Shown here in pieces: positions 1 to 9,757 of a stretch of DNA of 64,000 nt; positions within the stretch are counted from its first letter, which is position 1, and each line of letters begins with the position of its first letter. The DNA is from Hyphomicrobiaceae bacterium (GTDB taxonomy: Bacteria; Pseudomonadota; Alphaproteobacteria; Rhizobiales; Devosiaceae). The position numbers and the translations under genes were made by a program. A model generated the notes under the pieces. The model saw only the letters and a list, made by a program, of their open reading frames with translations, made no database searches and had not been told where the DNA came from. The stretch spans positions 256,669 to 320,668 of the forward strand of contig JACKJG010000002.1 in NCBI GenBank assembly GCA_020638065.1. Direction: 5' to 3'.

Positions 1-2
1 AT

Positions 3-122
3 GGTCCGTCACCTAATCATCAAGCCAAGCGCGATTGGCGCGGGATCGGCTGGATCAGCCTGATTTGGTTTCTGGCCAGCATCGCGGCCAGCATCCTCAT
101 CCTGATTGTTCAGAATATCTAG
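3..122 (+). CDS. C-terminal end of a small membrane protein (partial)
   Basis: An open frame enters from the left edge and ends at TAG 120-122. The last about 25 residues form one strongly hydrophobic segment (WISLIWFLASIAASILILIV) after a basic stretch (QAKRDWRG), as in a single-span or C-terminal transmembrane helix with a cytoplasmic basic flank. It converges on the zinc-ribbon gene, whose stop lies 28 bases away. The beginning of the gene is outside the window, so no function can be given. Confidence 0.5.
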   Translation, partial: GPSPNHQAKRDWRGIGWISLIWFLASIAASILILIVQNI

Positions 123-149
123 GGCAGGACTTACCCGGTCCGCGTCGGC

Positions 150-1088
150 TCAGGAGACCGCTGCACCGCAATTGGTGCAGAACCTGTTTCCCGGTTTGAG
201 AAGCGCGCCGCACGTGACGCAGGTCAGTGCCGGCTCGGGACTTGTCCCGCGCTTCGTGCCGCATTGCGGGCAGAAGCGCTGCTCTGGCGTCAGGGATGCA
301 CCGCAATTCAGGCAGGTATCGGTTTCGATCGGGGATGCGAAAGCCTCGGGCAGATCTTCGGGCGGCGCCCACGGTTCGGCCACCTCCTCGGGCAGAATAT
401 CTGCGCCGGATGCAAAAAAAAGCAAGGTCGCGGCCTGCCGGGCGACCCGCGTTTTCTCGTCGATCGAGGCAGGCGACGCCGTCTCGTCGACTTCCGGCGC
501 CATGTCCGATGGCTGCCAATTCTCTCCGTCAAACCGATACCATTTGCCGGAGCGGCATCCCACGTTCCAGAGAACCGCGTTCACATCGGCAATGATGTGC
601 TGGCGCAGCAGCAATCTGGCATCCGTTGAATTCAGGGTGCCACCCACGTAATCGTTGTAGATCCAGCGCATCCGGTTGACATAGCCGGACAGGGTTACGT
701 CCTTCGGTGGTCCGGATTCATCTGTGGCGGCCGGTGGTTCTCGACCGGCGGAGAAAGGTGGCCGCCCATCGTCCAGAAAGTCGCGCGCCATGTCTGGCCC
801 TTCGAGCATGCCATGCGGCCGGTCCACCTGCCATTTTCCATTGCGCTGAACAAACCAGTCATCACCACCGGGCGCGACGGCCCAATAATGGCCGCCCATG
901 TCCCTGAACAGCAAACGCCTCTGCCGGCGGGCGACCACTTCGGGTTCGGGGCGCTGAGACTTCAGCCATTTGCCGAACCCCTCGGCGCAACGTTTCGCTT
1001 CCTCGATTCGAAAGATGTGCAGTGGGGTTTCCCAGGGGAACTTCTCCAGCAAGGCGTCCAGATCGATGCTGGTTTCGACGTCGCTCAT
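150..1088 (-). CDS. Hypothetical protein with two C-terminal zinc ribbons
   Basis: The protein has 312 residues and probably acts in the cytoplasm, since no signal peptide or membrane segment is seen. The last about 60 residues hold two tandem zinc ribbons, CLNCGASLTPEQRFCPQCG and CVTCGALLKPGNRFCTNCG, each with paired CxxC knuckles able to bind one zinc. The first 250 residues are rich in Trp and acidic residues and match no family I recognise. Its ATG overlaps the stop of the upstream membrane-protein gene by four bases (ATGA), so the two are probably translated together and act together. Double ribbons of this type often serve as protein-protein or membrane-adaptor modules; that role is inferred here. 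Confidence 0.8.
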   Translation of the reverse strand: MSDVETSIDLDALLEKFPWETPLHIFRIEEAKRCAEGFGKWLKSQRPEPEVVARRQRRLLFRDMGGHYWAVAPGGDDWFVQRNGKWQVDRPHGMLEGPDMARDFLDDGRPPFSAGREPPAATDESGPPKDVTLSGYVNRMRWIYNDYVGGTLNSTDARLLLRQHIIADVNAVLWNVGCRSGKWYRFDGENWQPSDMAPEVDETASPASIDEKTRVARQAATLLFFASGADILPEEVAEPWAPPEDLPEAFASPIETDTCLNCGASLTPEQRFCPQCGTKRGTSPEPALTCVTCGALLKPGNRFCTNCGAAVS

Positions 1089-3649
1089 GTCGTACCTCCC
1101 CGCGGGTGCGCCTTCTCGCAGGCATCGAGTGCGGCCTGTGCCGCTGCCCGGCGTGCTTCAGCGTCCTTGAGAAAGTTCCCGGTATGCGTACGCAACTGGT
1201 CCAGAACCGACATACGGCTCTTGAGCAGGCCAAGCTCAAAACCCTCCTGCTTGAGCTCCTGTCCGGCCAGAAAACTGGTCGTGAAGGCCTGAATGGTCCC
1301 CGCGACGTGATGCGCCAATTGCTGTTCCAGGCCGACATCGCTCGATATCCGTCCTGCCGACGCAACATCGAAAGCCTCGGCTTTCTTGAGGCCATATTCC
1401 CAGGCGGCCTTGAGCGCTTCGGAAACCGTCGCGACGCTGCCGGTGATGACCCCCGATTTCACCGCTTCGCGGGCCGACGGATTCTGCTCGAAATATTCAT
1501 TGACGCCATGCTTGATCGCTTCGAATACCAGGCTCAGTCCGACCGACGTTGCCGGATGGCCGCCGATGGTGCCGGGCTGGAACCGCGTGAGATTCAGGCT
1601 GACCACCGCGCTCAGCATGTCGACATGGAAATTGGCGAAGGCGGCCCACCATTTGTTGTCGTATGCACGCTGCAGCGTGTCGCGCTCCTCACCCAGCCGC
1701 CGGACCTCGGCGCCGAGTTTGGTAACTTCAAATTCGACCTGACGCAAAGCTTCGCGCAGACCCGCGCACGGGTCGACCGGCTCGGGCTGTTTCTTCTCGT
1801 CCTCCGGCTGGTCCTTTTCGTCGGGCTTGACCGGCTCTTCAATCTTGGTGGGTTCCTGCGGCGGAGGCGCGATCGGCGGCTCCCTGGTTTCAGGTGGCGG
1901 TTGTTGCGGTTCCGGTGGCGCTGGCGGATCCGGCTCAACCGGGGGGACCGGTTCGACAGGTTCGGGTTGAAATGGCTCGACCGGCGGCGCCTGCCGGACC
2001 GGCGTCGCGTCGTCATCGAGAACGGTGATGGCGATGCGATCTGGCGTCGGGTTGTTGTGCGCATCCAGATCGCCGGCGAAACCGAGCAGGCCGGTCGGGT
2101 TTGCGCTTGAATGGGTCAGGTCCAGCCACGCGGTGAAATTGTTGGTCGCGTGCCCGTCATCATCGAGAAAATTGTCCGATCCCCCTGGGAAACGGTGGTT
2201 TTGCAGCCAGTCAATGGCATCGGCGCCTTCAAGAATGCGCGTATTGCCGACGCTTGCCGCCGCGCTGATTGCGGCCTGAGCAGCATTGGCTGCCGCCTGT
2301 GCCGCCGCAGTCGCGGCAGCCAACCCCGCACCGGCCAGTAATTGGGCGATGCCGGCAACCATTCCGGCGTTGATTGCGTCCTGAGAAACGTAGCCAGCGC
2401 CGCCAAGCAGAGCCGCGATCTGATCGAGCGCAGAGCCTATGCCGCTGGCGAAGTCCGGCAGGCTCTGCTCGTTGGTCACCCCGTTCTGTCCGGATGAGGC
2501 ATATTGCAGGTTGGACATGGCCTGCGCCACTTGCACGGCGAAGGAATTCGAGAACCAGTTGATAAAAGCATCGGGGTTTTCGCCTTGGGGGTCAGCGGCA
2601 ATGTCGGCGTACCAGTCACCCACGATGATGTCGACGCCAATAGAGAGATGGAAGATTGGCTCCACGCAACTGACAATCAGCGCACCGGGCGGACCGGCAA
2701 TACGCTGGCACTCAGGCTCGTTGGCGGCACTTTCCATTCCGGCCCGCCAGGACCAGTTGCCGATGTCCGGAATGTGCGCAAGGGAGATGCCGATCCCGCC
2801 AAACCCCGACGTTTCGGAGGGCTGCGCGCTGGTGAATTCGATGTAGGAACTCGTGGATCCATTCGGCATGCTCGTGTAACCGAAAAAGTGGTTCACGAAC
2901 TGCGAGTGCTGTTCTGCAGCACTTTTGCTCAGGACGAGACCCGACTTGTCCACAGAACTGACGACATAGTTGAGACCATCAAGCGACGACCCCACACTCA
3001 CCTGCGCGCTTGCGGGTCCGGGCGGCACGATGGACAGGACCAGTCCGGCACTCACCGCGAGGATCGCGGCCCAGGAGGCCGCCATGCCCGTTGGAACGGC
3101 ACCGCCTGCGCGCAGGGTCAGCGCCTTGCGGAACAGGATGACCGAAAGCACGACGACGATCGCAGTCGAGAACCCGCCAAGGGCGACGGCAAAGGGCAGT
3201 ATCTGCCGCAGCCCGAGCAGGGTCGCGCCCTGGCCGATGAGATAGATGATGACCCAGAGCAGGATCGCGCCAGAGGTGCGATGGGCGAAAACCTGCCGGT
3301 CCTTGACGTAAATGCGATGACTTCGCCCGACCAGCCAGCCCGGCAACATGCCGGCCAGCACCCCGAGCAATGGCCAGGCGAGGTCAGTGACACCGGCAAT
3401 CGCGAGCTGCAGAATGTAGCTTAGGAGCGCAACGCCGCCGGGCACAAGAGCCGTGAAGACATTGAGCGGAATGTCCTTGCGGTTGGCGCGCACGAGCATG
3501 ATGCCCGAAAAGAGCAGCAATGCCATGGATCCCAACAACGGGCTGACCCGCATCAAGGCGATCGCAATCGCGATCACGATGGCGGCGAAAAGGATCGATT
3601 TGATCAAGCTGCCGACGACAGCGCCGGCGATGCTCGTTCTCCCTTTCAT
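1085..3649 (-). CDS. Large multi-spanning membrane protein, function unknown
   Basis: About 854 residues. The first about 210 residues contain roughly six hydrophobic segments. A signal-like Ala/Pro stretch follows (PPGPASAQ near residue 216), then a soluble region of about 250 residues, an Ala-rich helical stretch and a Pro/Glu/Lys-rich linker (about residues 540-630, with repeated PVEP and PPE units). A C-terminal helical domain begins with a predicted coiled coil (LREALRQVEFEVTKLG). ATG 3649 is preferred over the TTG just before it. The stop overlaps the zinc-ribbon gene start. I do not recognise the family; the long proline linker suggests a domain held away from the membrane. Confidence 0.75.
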   Translation of the reverse strand: MKGRTSIAGAVVGSLIKSILFAAIVIAIAIALMRVSPLLGSMALLLFSGIMLVRANRKDIPLNVFTALVPGGVALLSYILQLAIAGVTDLAWPLLGVLAGMLPGWLVGRSHRIYVKDRQVFAHRTSGAILLWVIIYLIGQGATLLGLRQILPFAVALGGFSTAIVVVLSVILFRKALTLRAGGAVPTGMAASWAAILAVSAGLVLSIVPPGPASAQVSVGSSLDGLNYVVSSVDKSGLVLSKSAAEQHSQFVNHFFGYTSMPNGSTSSYIEFTSAQPSETSGFGGIGISLAHIPDIGNWSWRAGMESAANEPECQRIAGPPGALIVSCVEPIFHLSIGVDIIVGDWYADIAADPQGENPDAFINWFSNSFAVQVAQAMSNLQYASSGQNGVTNEQSLPDFASGIGSALDQIAALLGGAGYVSQDAINAGMVAGIAQLLAGAGLAAATAAAQAAANAAQAAISAAASVGNTRILEGADAIDWLQNHRFPGGSDNFLDDDGHATNNFTAWLDLTHSSANPTGLLGFAGDLDAHNNPTPDRIAITVLDDDATPVRQAPPVEPFQPEPVEPVPPVEPDPPAPPEPQQPPPETREPPIAPPPQEPTKIEEPVKPDEKDQPEDEKKQPEPVDPCAGLREALRQVEFEVTKLGAEVRRLGEERDTLQRAYDNKWWAAFANFHVDMLSAVVSLNLTRFQPGTIGGHPATSVGLSLVFEAIKHGVNEYFEQNPSAREAVKSGVITGSVATVSEALKAAWEYGLKKAEAFDVASAGRISSDVGLEQQLAHHVAGTIQAFTTSFLAGQELKQEGFELGLLKSRMSVLDQLRTHTGNFLKDAEARRAAAQAALDACEKAHPRGGTT

Positions 3650-3826
3650 CAAAGTGCGCCTTTCGGCCGGCTACTTCGTCCACTTGATAGGCGCTAGGCC
3701 GGACAAATGCCTTGCGCACGATCAAGTCGTTTCGAAGGCGGCCTTTCAACCGGAATGCAGGAATGCGGCAAGCAGGTCTTCGCGGTTGCGCATGCCGTCT
3801 AGAAGACCGTGCCGGGTAGCGGCGGC

Positions 3827-6109
3827 CTAACGGTTGACCGGCGAGGTGCTTCGCTTGAGCCGTCCGCGAAACACGCGCAACAGAGCGGGCAACAGCACCA
3901 GGTCGCCGACAAGCGCAGCGATGAAAATGACGATGGTCAGGCGGGCATAGCCCTGGTTCATCGGCATATCGCTGAGAAAGAGCACCGCAATACCGGTAAT
4001 CAGCACAAGGCTCGACACGACGAGCACCGGAGCTATCTTGCTGATTGTCCCCTGCAATGCCTCTTCCACCGAACCGGATTTCGCCAGTTCGGCGCGGAAG
4101 CGATAGAGCATGTGAATGGTGTCATCGACCGCAAGTCCGAAGGCAACGGTCATGGCGATGGCACCCGCGAAATTCAGATCGCCCCCTTGGGCGGCGAGAA
4201 AGGCGCCACCCACCGATATCGGGAAGACATTGGGCAGGATGCTGATGATCGCCGGCCAGAGCTGGCGGAAGGTGATGCCGATGAGCGTGATGATGACAAT
4301 GATCGCGGCGAAAAGGCTGATCTGCAGCGAACCGATAATATGGCCGGTCTCCGTCGCAGTCAGCGCCACGATGCCGGTAACCTCGAAGGTGAAGCCGGGT
4401 GATGCCGAGGCAATCTGGACGAGATCGGTCTCGATTGCGCCGATGAGCTGGCGGTTCTCGTCGGTCGACTGGTCCGGGACCATTGCCGTGATCAGTGCAG
4501 CGCCCGCGTCGCGATCAATCATTCCTCGCGTCAGGCTGTCAGGCAGCGCCTCAAGAAGTGCATCCAGATCGTCGGCCGATCCCCCACCCGTTGCAAGCCA
4601 ATCGCTGAGCGTTGCCAGGGACAGGACCGACCCGATCGCGGGAAAGGATGCCAGCCGCGTTTCGGTCTCGCGCAACTTGTCGATAAGCACCGCTTCCGCT
4701 ACCGGATCATGCGCGGGCCAACGGACGATAATCCGCAGGGGCTGGGACCCGCCCAAGGCCGCGTCGATCTTCTTGATCGCGACCCGGCTTTCCGACTGAA
4801 ACGGCACATTGTCGGACAGCAGATAGCGCGGGGTCAGCGTGGTCTGCGCGTAGGCAAAGACCGCAAAGAGAACCAAACCGGCCGCGAGGATCGACTTCGG
4901 ATGGCGTCCGGCCACTTGATCGATCGTGAAGCAGGTGCGCTCAACCCACCCTCGACCGGCGTGACCTTTGGTCAGGAACGACGTGCCGCGGAACCGGATG
5001 GTCAACACGGTCAGAGCCGGCACGATGGTGACAACCGCGACGAATGCCAGCATCGTTCCGAAGGCGGCCAGAGCGCCGAATGCCCTGATCGCGTCGGATG
5101 GCGCCAGCAGGAGCGCAACAAAGGCAATGGCGGATGTCAGGCTGGTCATCAGGCTTGCCGGCCCAACCTCGGCAATGGCGTGAACGACCGCCGACGCTGG
5201 CGCATCTGGGTCTTTCGGCCCATGGAGAATGGCAAAAAGTACGTGCATGGCATTGTTGAAGGCGATGAAGATGACCAGCGGCGCGACGATTTGTAGTGAA
5301 ATCGATATGGGAATCTGGAGCCAACCCAGTAGCCCGAAGGTGATAACGATTGTCGCGATGGGAACCGTTCCGGAAATCAGCACCAGAGACAAGCGCCGGA
5401 AATAGGCCAATGACACAAGGCCTCCGACGAGGAGCCCTGCAAAGATCAGCAAAAGCTGCTCACGGGCGTTGATCGCGTCCAGCTCGGCCCGAATGACCGG
5501 TGCACCCGTCATGATGGCGGTGAGGCCGACTGGGCCCAGATCGTCGGCAGCGAGCTTGCGAAACGCGTCGGCGACCTGCCCAAACGAAGCGCGATCAACC
5601 TGGGCCGGATCAAGTCTTACGTTGAAAAGAGCCATGGTCCCGTCGGAGCTCAATAGCCGATTGTGGACAAGCGGATTTGCGATGATCTGACCGACCAACG
5701 CGGAGAATGCGTCACCCTGGGGAATGTCTGGGGGCACAAGCGGCGGGAAGGTTTCGCCGTCCGGACCGGCCTGACGGGCGGAGAACAGCGAGACGACGTT
5801 GGCGACACCGTCTTCGAGGCTGAGGTCCAAGGACAGGTCGCGCAACGCTTCAAGGCGCGCCGGGGTCATGAGCTCGGGATCAGACACCACGAGCACGGCG
5901 TCCATCTGGCTCGAGGGAAACAGCGCGCTCATCGCCTCATAGCGTTGATAGACTTCCGAGCTGCCGACAAAGAATTGCTGAACGCCGTTGGCCGTCGTCA
6001 GGCGCAACAGCCCAACCAGACCGGCCACGAAGATCAGAATCGCAACGAGCAGTATGGACAGCGGATGGCGCGCCACAAACGCTCCCCAACGCTCAAACAG
6101 ACCCTGCAT
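3827..6109 (-). CDS. MMPL/RND-family lipid exporter
   Basis: About 760 residues with the twofold RND plan: a membrane helix near the N-terminus, a large periplasmic loop, a block of five to six helices (around residues 225-370), then the same again, with the last block ending near residue 745. The second helix block has the acidic intramembrane pattern AFGLAVDDTIHMLYRFR typical of proton-driven RND permeases. MMPL members export lipids and glycolipids across the inner membrane. The location beside a polyketide synthase, a glycosyltransferase and an acyltransferase suggests it exports their product. ATG 6109 is chosen over the TTG four codons upstream, which lies directly against the Shine-Dalgarno-like AGGAG. 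Confidence 0.85.
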   Translation of the reverse strand: MQGLFERWGAFVARHPLSILLVAILIFVAGLVGLLRLTTANGVQQFFVGSSEVYQRYEAMSALFPSSQMDAVLVVSDPELMTPARLEALRDLSLDLSLEDGVANVVSLFSARQAGPDGETFPPLVPPDIPQGDAFSALVGQIIANPLVHNRLLSSDGTMALFNVRLDPAQVDRASFGQVADAFRKLAADDLGPVGLTAIMTGAPVIRAELDAINAREQLLLIFAGLLVGGLVSLAYFRRLSLVLISGTVPIATIVITFGLLGWLQIPISISLQIVAPLVIFIAFNNAMHVLFAILHGPKDPDAPASAVVHAIAEVGPASLMTSLTSAIAFVALLLAPSDAIRAFGALAAFGTMLAFVAVVTIVPALTVLTIRFRGTSFLTKGHAGRGWVERTCFTIDQVAGRHPKSILAAGLVLFAVFAYAQTTLTPRYLLSDNVPFQSESRVAIKKIDAALGGSQPLRIIVRWPAHDPVAEAVLIDKLRETETRLASFPAIGSVLSLATLSDWLATGGGSADDLDALLEALPDSLTRGMIDRDAGAALITAMVPDQSTDENRQLIGAIETDLVQIASASPGFTFEVTGIVALTATETGHIIGSLQISLFAAIIVIITLIGITFRQLWPAIISILPNVFPISVGGAFLAAQGGDLNFAGAIAMTVAFGLAVDDTIHMLYRFRAELAKSGSVEEALQGTISKIAPVLVVSSLVLITGIAVLFLSDMPMNQGYARLTIVIFIAALVGDLVLLPALLRVFRGRLKRSTSPVNR

Positions 6110-6408
6110 TCCGGTTCTCAACTCCTGACGGGCCGATTGCGCCGCCGCGACGCCTTCCTATTGCTTCGATGATGACCGGTCCACCCGCCCCGGCCGCAAT
6201 CGATGCGGATTTTCGCCGCAGCGCTTGCCTGGTTCAGACCAAACGCATAGAGCATGCAGCGCGTTGAAGGCTTTTTCGAGCAAAGCTCGCGCACGGAGAA
6301 CAGGACGGTGTGCCAAATCTCCGGTGATGACGCGGTCCGGAATGTGTCCTTCAGGATGGCGTTTTTGAGTGTCGATTGCGAATTCCGAGGGACGGAGGCA
6401 CAGAATCG

Positions 6409-7356
6409 ATGGACGATGTGTTTGCCGTGATCGGGATTACCTTTCCCGTGTTCGCGATGGTGGCGCTTGGCTATGCGCTGGTCGCCTTTCGGGTGTTTTC
6501 GCCCGAGATCGTCCGGGCGTTCGGCCAGTTCGTGATGTATGTCGCGCTGCCCGCACAGATTTTCACTTCGGTCTCCTCGCAACCGGTCAGCAAGGTCATG
6601 GATGTTGGCTTCCTCGCAGCTTTTGCGTTGGGCAGCCTGGCGACTTTTGCTGCAGCATACGTGTGGTTCTCGTTCACCACAGGTCCAATCCGGCGCAGCA
6701 TCGCGGTGCTGGGGAGCGTCTATTCCAATTCCAGCTTCATCGGATACCCGCTGGTGCAGGTGGCCCTGCCGCAAATTGCAGGGGTCGCAATCGCGATGGC
6801 CCTTCTGGTTGAGATCGTGGTGATCGCCCCGATCAGCTTCGTAATTCTCTCGGCCGCGCCCAATGCGCGCGAAGCCGGGTTTGTCTCACGCATCCGCGGC
6901 ACGGCCATCAACCTGTTCCGCCGGCCGGTCGTGATTGCGACGATTCTCGCCATGGCGCTTTCCGCATCCGGATTGACGCCGCCCGGGCCCGTGCTTCACA
7001 TGACATCGATTTTGGGAAATTCGGCGGCAGCGCTGGCACTCTTGGTGATTGGCGGGTCCGTTGCCGGGCTCCCGGTCAAGGGCAATCGCAGTCTGGCGAC
7101 GCAGATCGTTGTGGGCAAACTGCTCGTCCACCCGGCGATGACCCTGATGGCGCTCTATGTTTTGGGCGCGTTCGGCATCAGACTTGAACCCGAAATGCAG
7201 GTGGCCGTTCTGCTTTTCGCCGCGGTGCCGATGCTGTCGATTTATGCGGCGATCGCCCATGAAGTGAACGAAAGCGCGCTGGCGTCGCTGGCACAGATCG
7301 GGGCCATCGTGGGGTCGTTTTTCACGCTTTCGCTGATGTTGGGGCTGTTGGTCTAG
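6409..7356 (+). CDS. AEC-family (auxin efflux carrier-type) transporter
   Basis: About 315 residues with ten predicted hydrophobic helices in two groups of five, as in the AEC/Mem_trans family. These carriers move small organic acids or amino acids out of the cell. The N-terminus (DDVFAVIGITFPVFAMVALGY) and the asparagine-bearing turn YSNSSFIGYPL are characteristic. The start ATG 6409 follows GGAGG by ten bases; a longer frame from 6376 lacks such a site. It reads away from the MMPL gene, and its stop overlaps the 3' end of the glycosyltransferase by four bases. Whether it belongs to the lipid locus is unclear. Confidence 0.85.
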   Translation: MDDVFAVIGITFPVFAMVALGYALVAFRVFSPEIVRAFGQFVMYVALPAQIFTSVSSQPVSKVMDVGFLAAFALGSLATFAAAYVWFSFTTGPIRRSIAVLGSVYSNSSFIGYPLVQVALPQIAGVAIAMALLVEIVVIAPISFVILSAAPNAREAGFVSRIRGTAINLFRRPVVIATILAMALSASGLTPPGPVLHMTSILGNSAAALALLVIGGSVAGLPVKGNRSLATQIVVGKLLVHPAMTLMALYVLGAFGIRLEPEMQVAVLLFAAVPMLSIYAAIAHEVNESALASLAQIGAIVGSFFTLSLMLGLLV

Positions 7357-8510
7357 CCCCGCGTGCGAAAGCCGGCCACCGCCTCGCGATAGTCCGCAAG
7401 AAGCCCTGAAAAGATCTTGTCCCAATCATACTCGGCCAGCGCAACGTCCCGGGCGCGAGCACCGAACCGGGACCGCATCTGCGGATCGGCCACGAGCTGC
7501 GTCAGCCGGTCAATCATGATGTCCTCGCGACTGGCGTCGACGAGAAACCCGGTTTCCCCTTCGCGTACCAGCGAGCGCGACCCGGCCGCGTCGGCGGTCA
7601 CGGCGGGCAGACCCGAAGCCATGGCCTCGAGTGTGACGTTTCCGAAGGTCTCGGAAATCGAGGGAAAAAAGAAGATGTCGGAGGAGGCATAGGCGGTTGC
7701 GAGGTCATCGCCGTGCAGAAACCCGGCAAAAACCGTGTTGGGCATGGCCTTGCGCATCCAGCCGGCCTCGGGTCCATCTCCGAGAAGAATGGTACGCTGT
7801 GGGCCTGGCTTCGCGTCGAGAGCGGAAAACACACGAGACATGAGCGCCATGTTCTTCTCGGCCACAAGACGCCCCGCATAGGCAATCAGGACATCATCGT
7901 CTGCGATGCCGTGCGCCTGGCGCCAGTCGCGCGAACGTTTGGCGGGTGTGAATCGTTCATGGTCAACCCCGCGCGCCCAAAGGCGCATGTTGTCACCGGC
8001 CATGCCTGCCGCGCGCAATTCGTCCATCATCGAAAACGAGGGCACGTAGAGGTGTTCGCAATTGTCGTAAAGGGCGCGCTCGCTCCGGTTCAGCGCCGCC
8101 CGAAGAAAATCGAGGTGATAATATTGCAGATAGGTATCGAACCTTGTGTGGTAGGAAGCAACCACCGGTCTTTCCATATCCCGCGCAAGCCGCAGGGCGC
8201 TGTGCCCAGTGAATTCGGGTGAGGCGATGTGGAACAGATGTGGATTGAATGCACGGATTTTGGCGGCGAGATTCGGCCCAATCGGCAAGCCGATCCGGTA
8301 TTCGCCTCGAAACGGTATCGGGAATGATCGCACAGCCTCAAGCCGGCCTTCGTGCACGAAGGCCGGTGTCTTTGCCTGAGGAGCGACAACCATCACCTCA
8401 ACATCATGCTGGCCGAGCCAGGCCACCAGGCGATTGAGCGTCAGGGCGACGCCGTCCTTGATGTAATTGTAGTTGGCAGTGGTCAAAACCAACCGCAAAG
8501 TCTCAGCCAC
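7353..8510 (-). CDS. GT4-type glycosyltransferase
   Basis: About 385 residues with the GT-B fold of family GT4. The N-terminus has the TTANYNYIKDGVALTLNRL donor/acceptor loop seen in alpha-mannosyl- and glycolipid glycosyltransferases, and the C-terminal half has AYAGRLVAEKN, the FFFPSISETFGNVTLEAMASGLP block (EX7E motif, residues near 275-290) and the nucleotide-sugar loop. It probably transfers a hexose to a lipid or polyketide acceptor on the cytoplasmic face. GTG 8510 is chosen because GGGAG lies seven bases upstream; the longer frame to 8600 has no such signal. It is divergent from the acyltransferase gene. Confidence 0.85.
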   Translation of the reverse strand: MAETLRLVLTTANYNYIKDGVALTLNRLVAWLGQHDVEVMVVAPQAKTPAFVHEGRLEAVRSFPIPFRGEYRIGLPIGPNLAAKIRAFNPHLFHIASPEFTGHSALRLARDMERPVVASYHTRFDTYLQYYHLDFLRAALNRSERALYDNCEHLYVPSFSMMDELRAAGMAGDNMRLWARGVDHERFTPAKRSRDWRQAHGIADDDVLIAYAGRLVAEKNMALMSRVFSALDAKPGPQRTILLGDGPEAGWMRKAMPNTVFAGFLHGDDLATAYASSDIFFFPSISETFGNVTLEAMASGLPAVTADAAGSRSLVREGETGFLVDASREDIMIDRLTQLVADPQMRSRFGARARDVALAEYDWDKIFSGLLADYREAVAGFRTRG

Positions 8511-8794
8511 GAGGGATTCTCCCGAAACATTTCGCCCAGAAACCGGAAGCTCTGCGTCGGCGATCCCGGCACCGTCCGTTTCGTGTCGCATCCGGCACAT
8601 CGCGCGGTATCGCGCGATGGCTTCGACCCATTATCGCAACCGGCAGCGACATGTCGACGGACCCGGCGGATGAAAGATGCTGCGTTTTCGCCTATGGCCG
8701 TTGGAGGCGGCGGCACACTGCGATAAACTGTCAGGGGCAGATGAACAGTCGCTATTTCGCGCTGCCTGCAAGCCGGCGATGTGAAGGGTTCGAG

Positions 8795-9658
8795 ATGTTG
8801 TTTGGAGATCGAGCTGACGGCAAGCTTGTGCGCGACGTGTCGACGACGCGCCGTTTCATGCCGTACATCATGCCCCGCCGTGGCGACGCCGCCCTCTACA
8901 TGATCCAAAAGATCGACGTCAGCGAAACGCAGGCTTACCTGGAACGCTGGAACGACGGCGCACGCCCCAAATTGAGCCTCGTCCACATCATTCTTGCGGC
9001 CTATGTGCGCATGTATGGCGACCATCCTGACTTCAACGGGTTCATTGCAGGGGGCCGGCTCTACAGGCGCAACGACGTTACTATCTCCATGGCGGTGCTC
9101 AAATCCCGCGGTGATGACGCAAGGGCTACCACGGTCAAGCAAACTTACGAGCCGTCAGAGGGGCTGACCAAAACAGGCAGGCGTGTGACCGAGATCATCG
9201 CTGCGGGCCGCGCTGACGCCATGACAGCTGCCGAAAGGGAAATGGATCTGTTGTTGCGGCTGCCAGGCTGGCTGATCTCCATCGTGCTCAAGCTTCAGAA
9301 GATTGGCGACTGGCTTAACGTCACGCCGGTCATGTTTGCGCGCAACGATCCTCTTTATGCTTCGATGCTGGTCGCATTTCACGGATCGGTGGGCCTTGAT
9401 GCCGCCTACCATCATCTTTTCGAACACGGCACGATATCGATCATCAGCGCAATTGGACCGGTTCGCGATGAAGTGGTTGTGAACGACAAAAGGGAAACCG
9501 AAGTCCGCCCCATCTTGACAGTTCGATATTCGGGCGACGAACGCGTTTTCGAGGGCCACTATGCCGCGAGCAGTGTTGCCTCCTTCAAGAAATACGTCGA
9601 AAGCCCCTGGCTTCTGGAAACCCCAGACGACAGTGGACCGGGCGCGCCCAACACCTAG
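8795..9658 (+). CDS. CAT-fold acyltransferase (2-oxoacid dehydrogenase acyltransferase-like)
   Basis: About 287 residues resembling the catalytic domain of E2 acyltransferases but without lipoyl or subunit-binding domains. It opens with the family-typical RRFMPYIMPRRGDAALYMIQ, then has an LSLVHIILAAYVRMYGDHPDFNGF core. The usual HxxxDG catalytic motif is not obvious near the C-terminus; DAAYHHLFEHGT lies in the equivalent area and could supply the histidine. Stand-alone members are common near lipid and polyketide loci, where they are thought to transfer acyl groups. ATG 8795 follows AAGGG at good spacing. Predicted role: acylation of the amino-polyketide product. Confidence 0.75.
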   Translation: MLFGDRADGKLVRDVSTTRRFMPYIMPRRGDAALYMIQKIDVSETQAYLERWNDGARPKLSLVHIILAAYVRMYGDHPDFNGFIAGGRLYRRNDVTISMAVLKSRGDDARATTVKQTYEPSEGLTKTGRRVTEIIAAGRADAMTAAEREMDLLLRLPGWLISIVLKLQKIGDWLNVTPVMFARNDPLYASMLVAFHGSVGLDAAYHHLFEHGTISIISAIGPVRDEVVVNDKRETEVRPILTVRYSGDERVFEGHYAASSVASFKKYVESPWLLETPDDSGPGAPNT

Positions 9659-9757
9659 GGCATTTCGAGGGAAAGTGTGAAACGGCGTTCCAGTTCGGAA
9701 TGCCGCAAGACAAGGCTCCACGGCCAAGGTTCTGAACCAGCCAAAACCCGCGCGGCT

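Noticed and set aside
1022..2110. Open frame of 362 codons on the plus strand
   Set aside because: Antisense to the large membrane protein; rich in Arg and Leu runs from the reversed Pro/Glu linker; no recognisable family.
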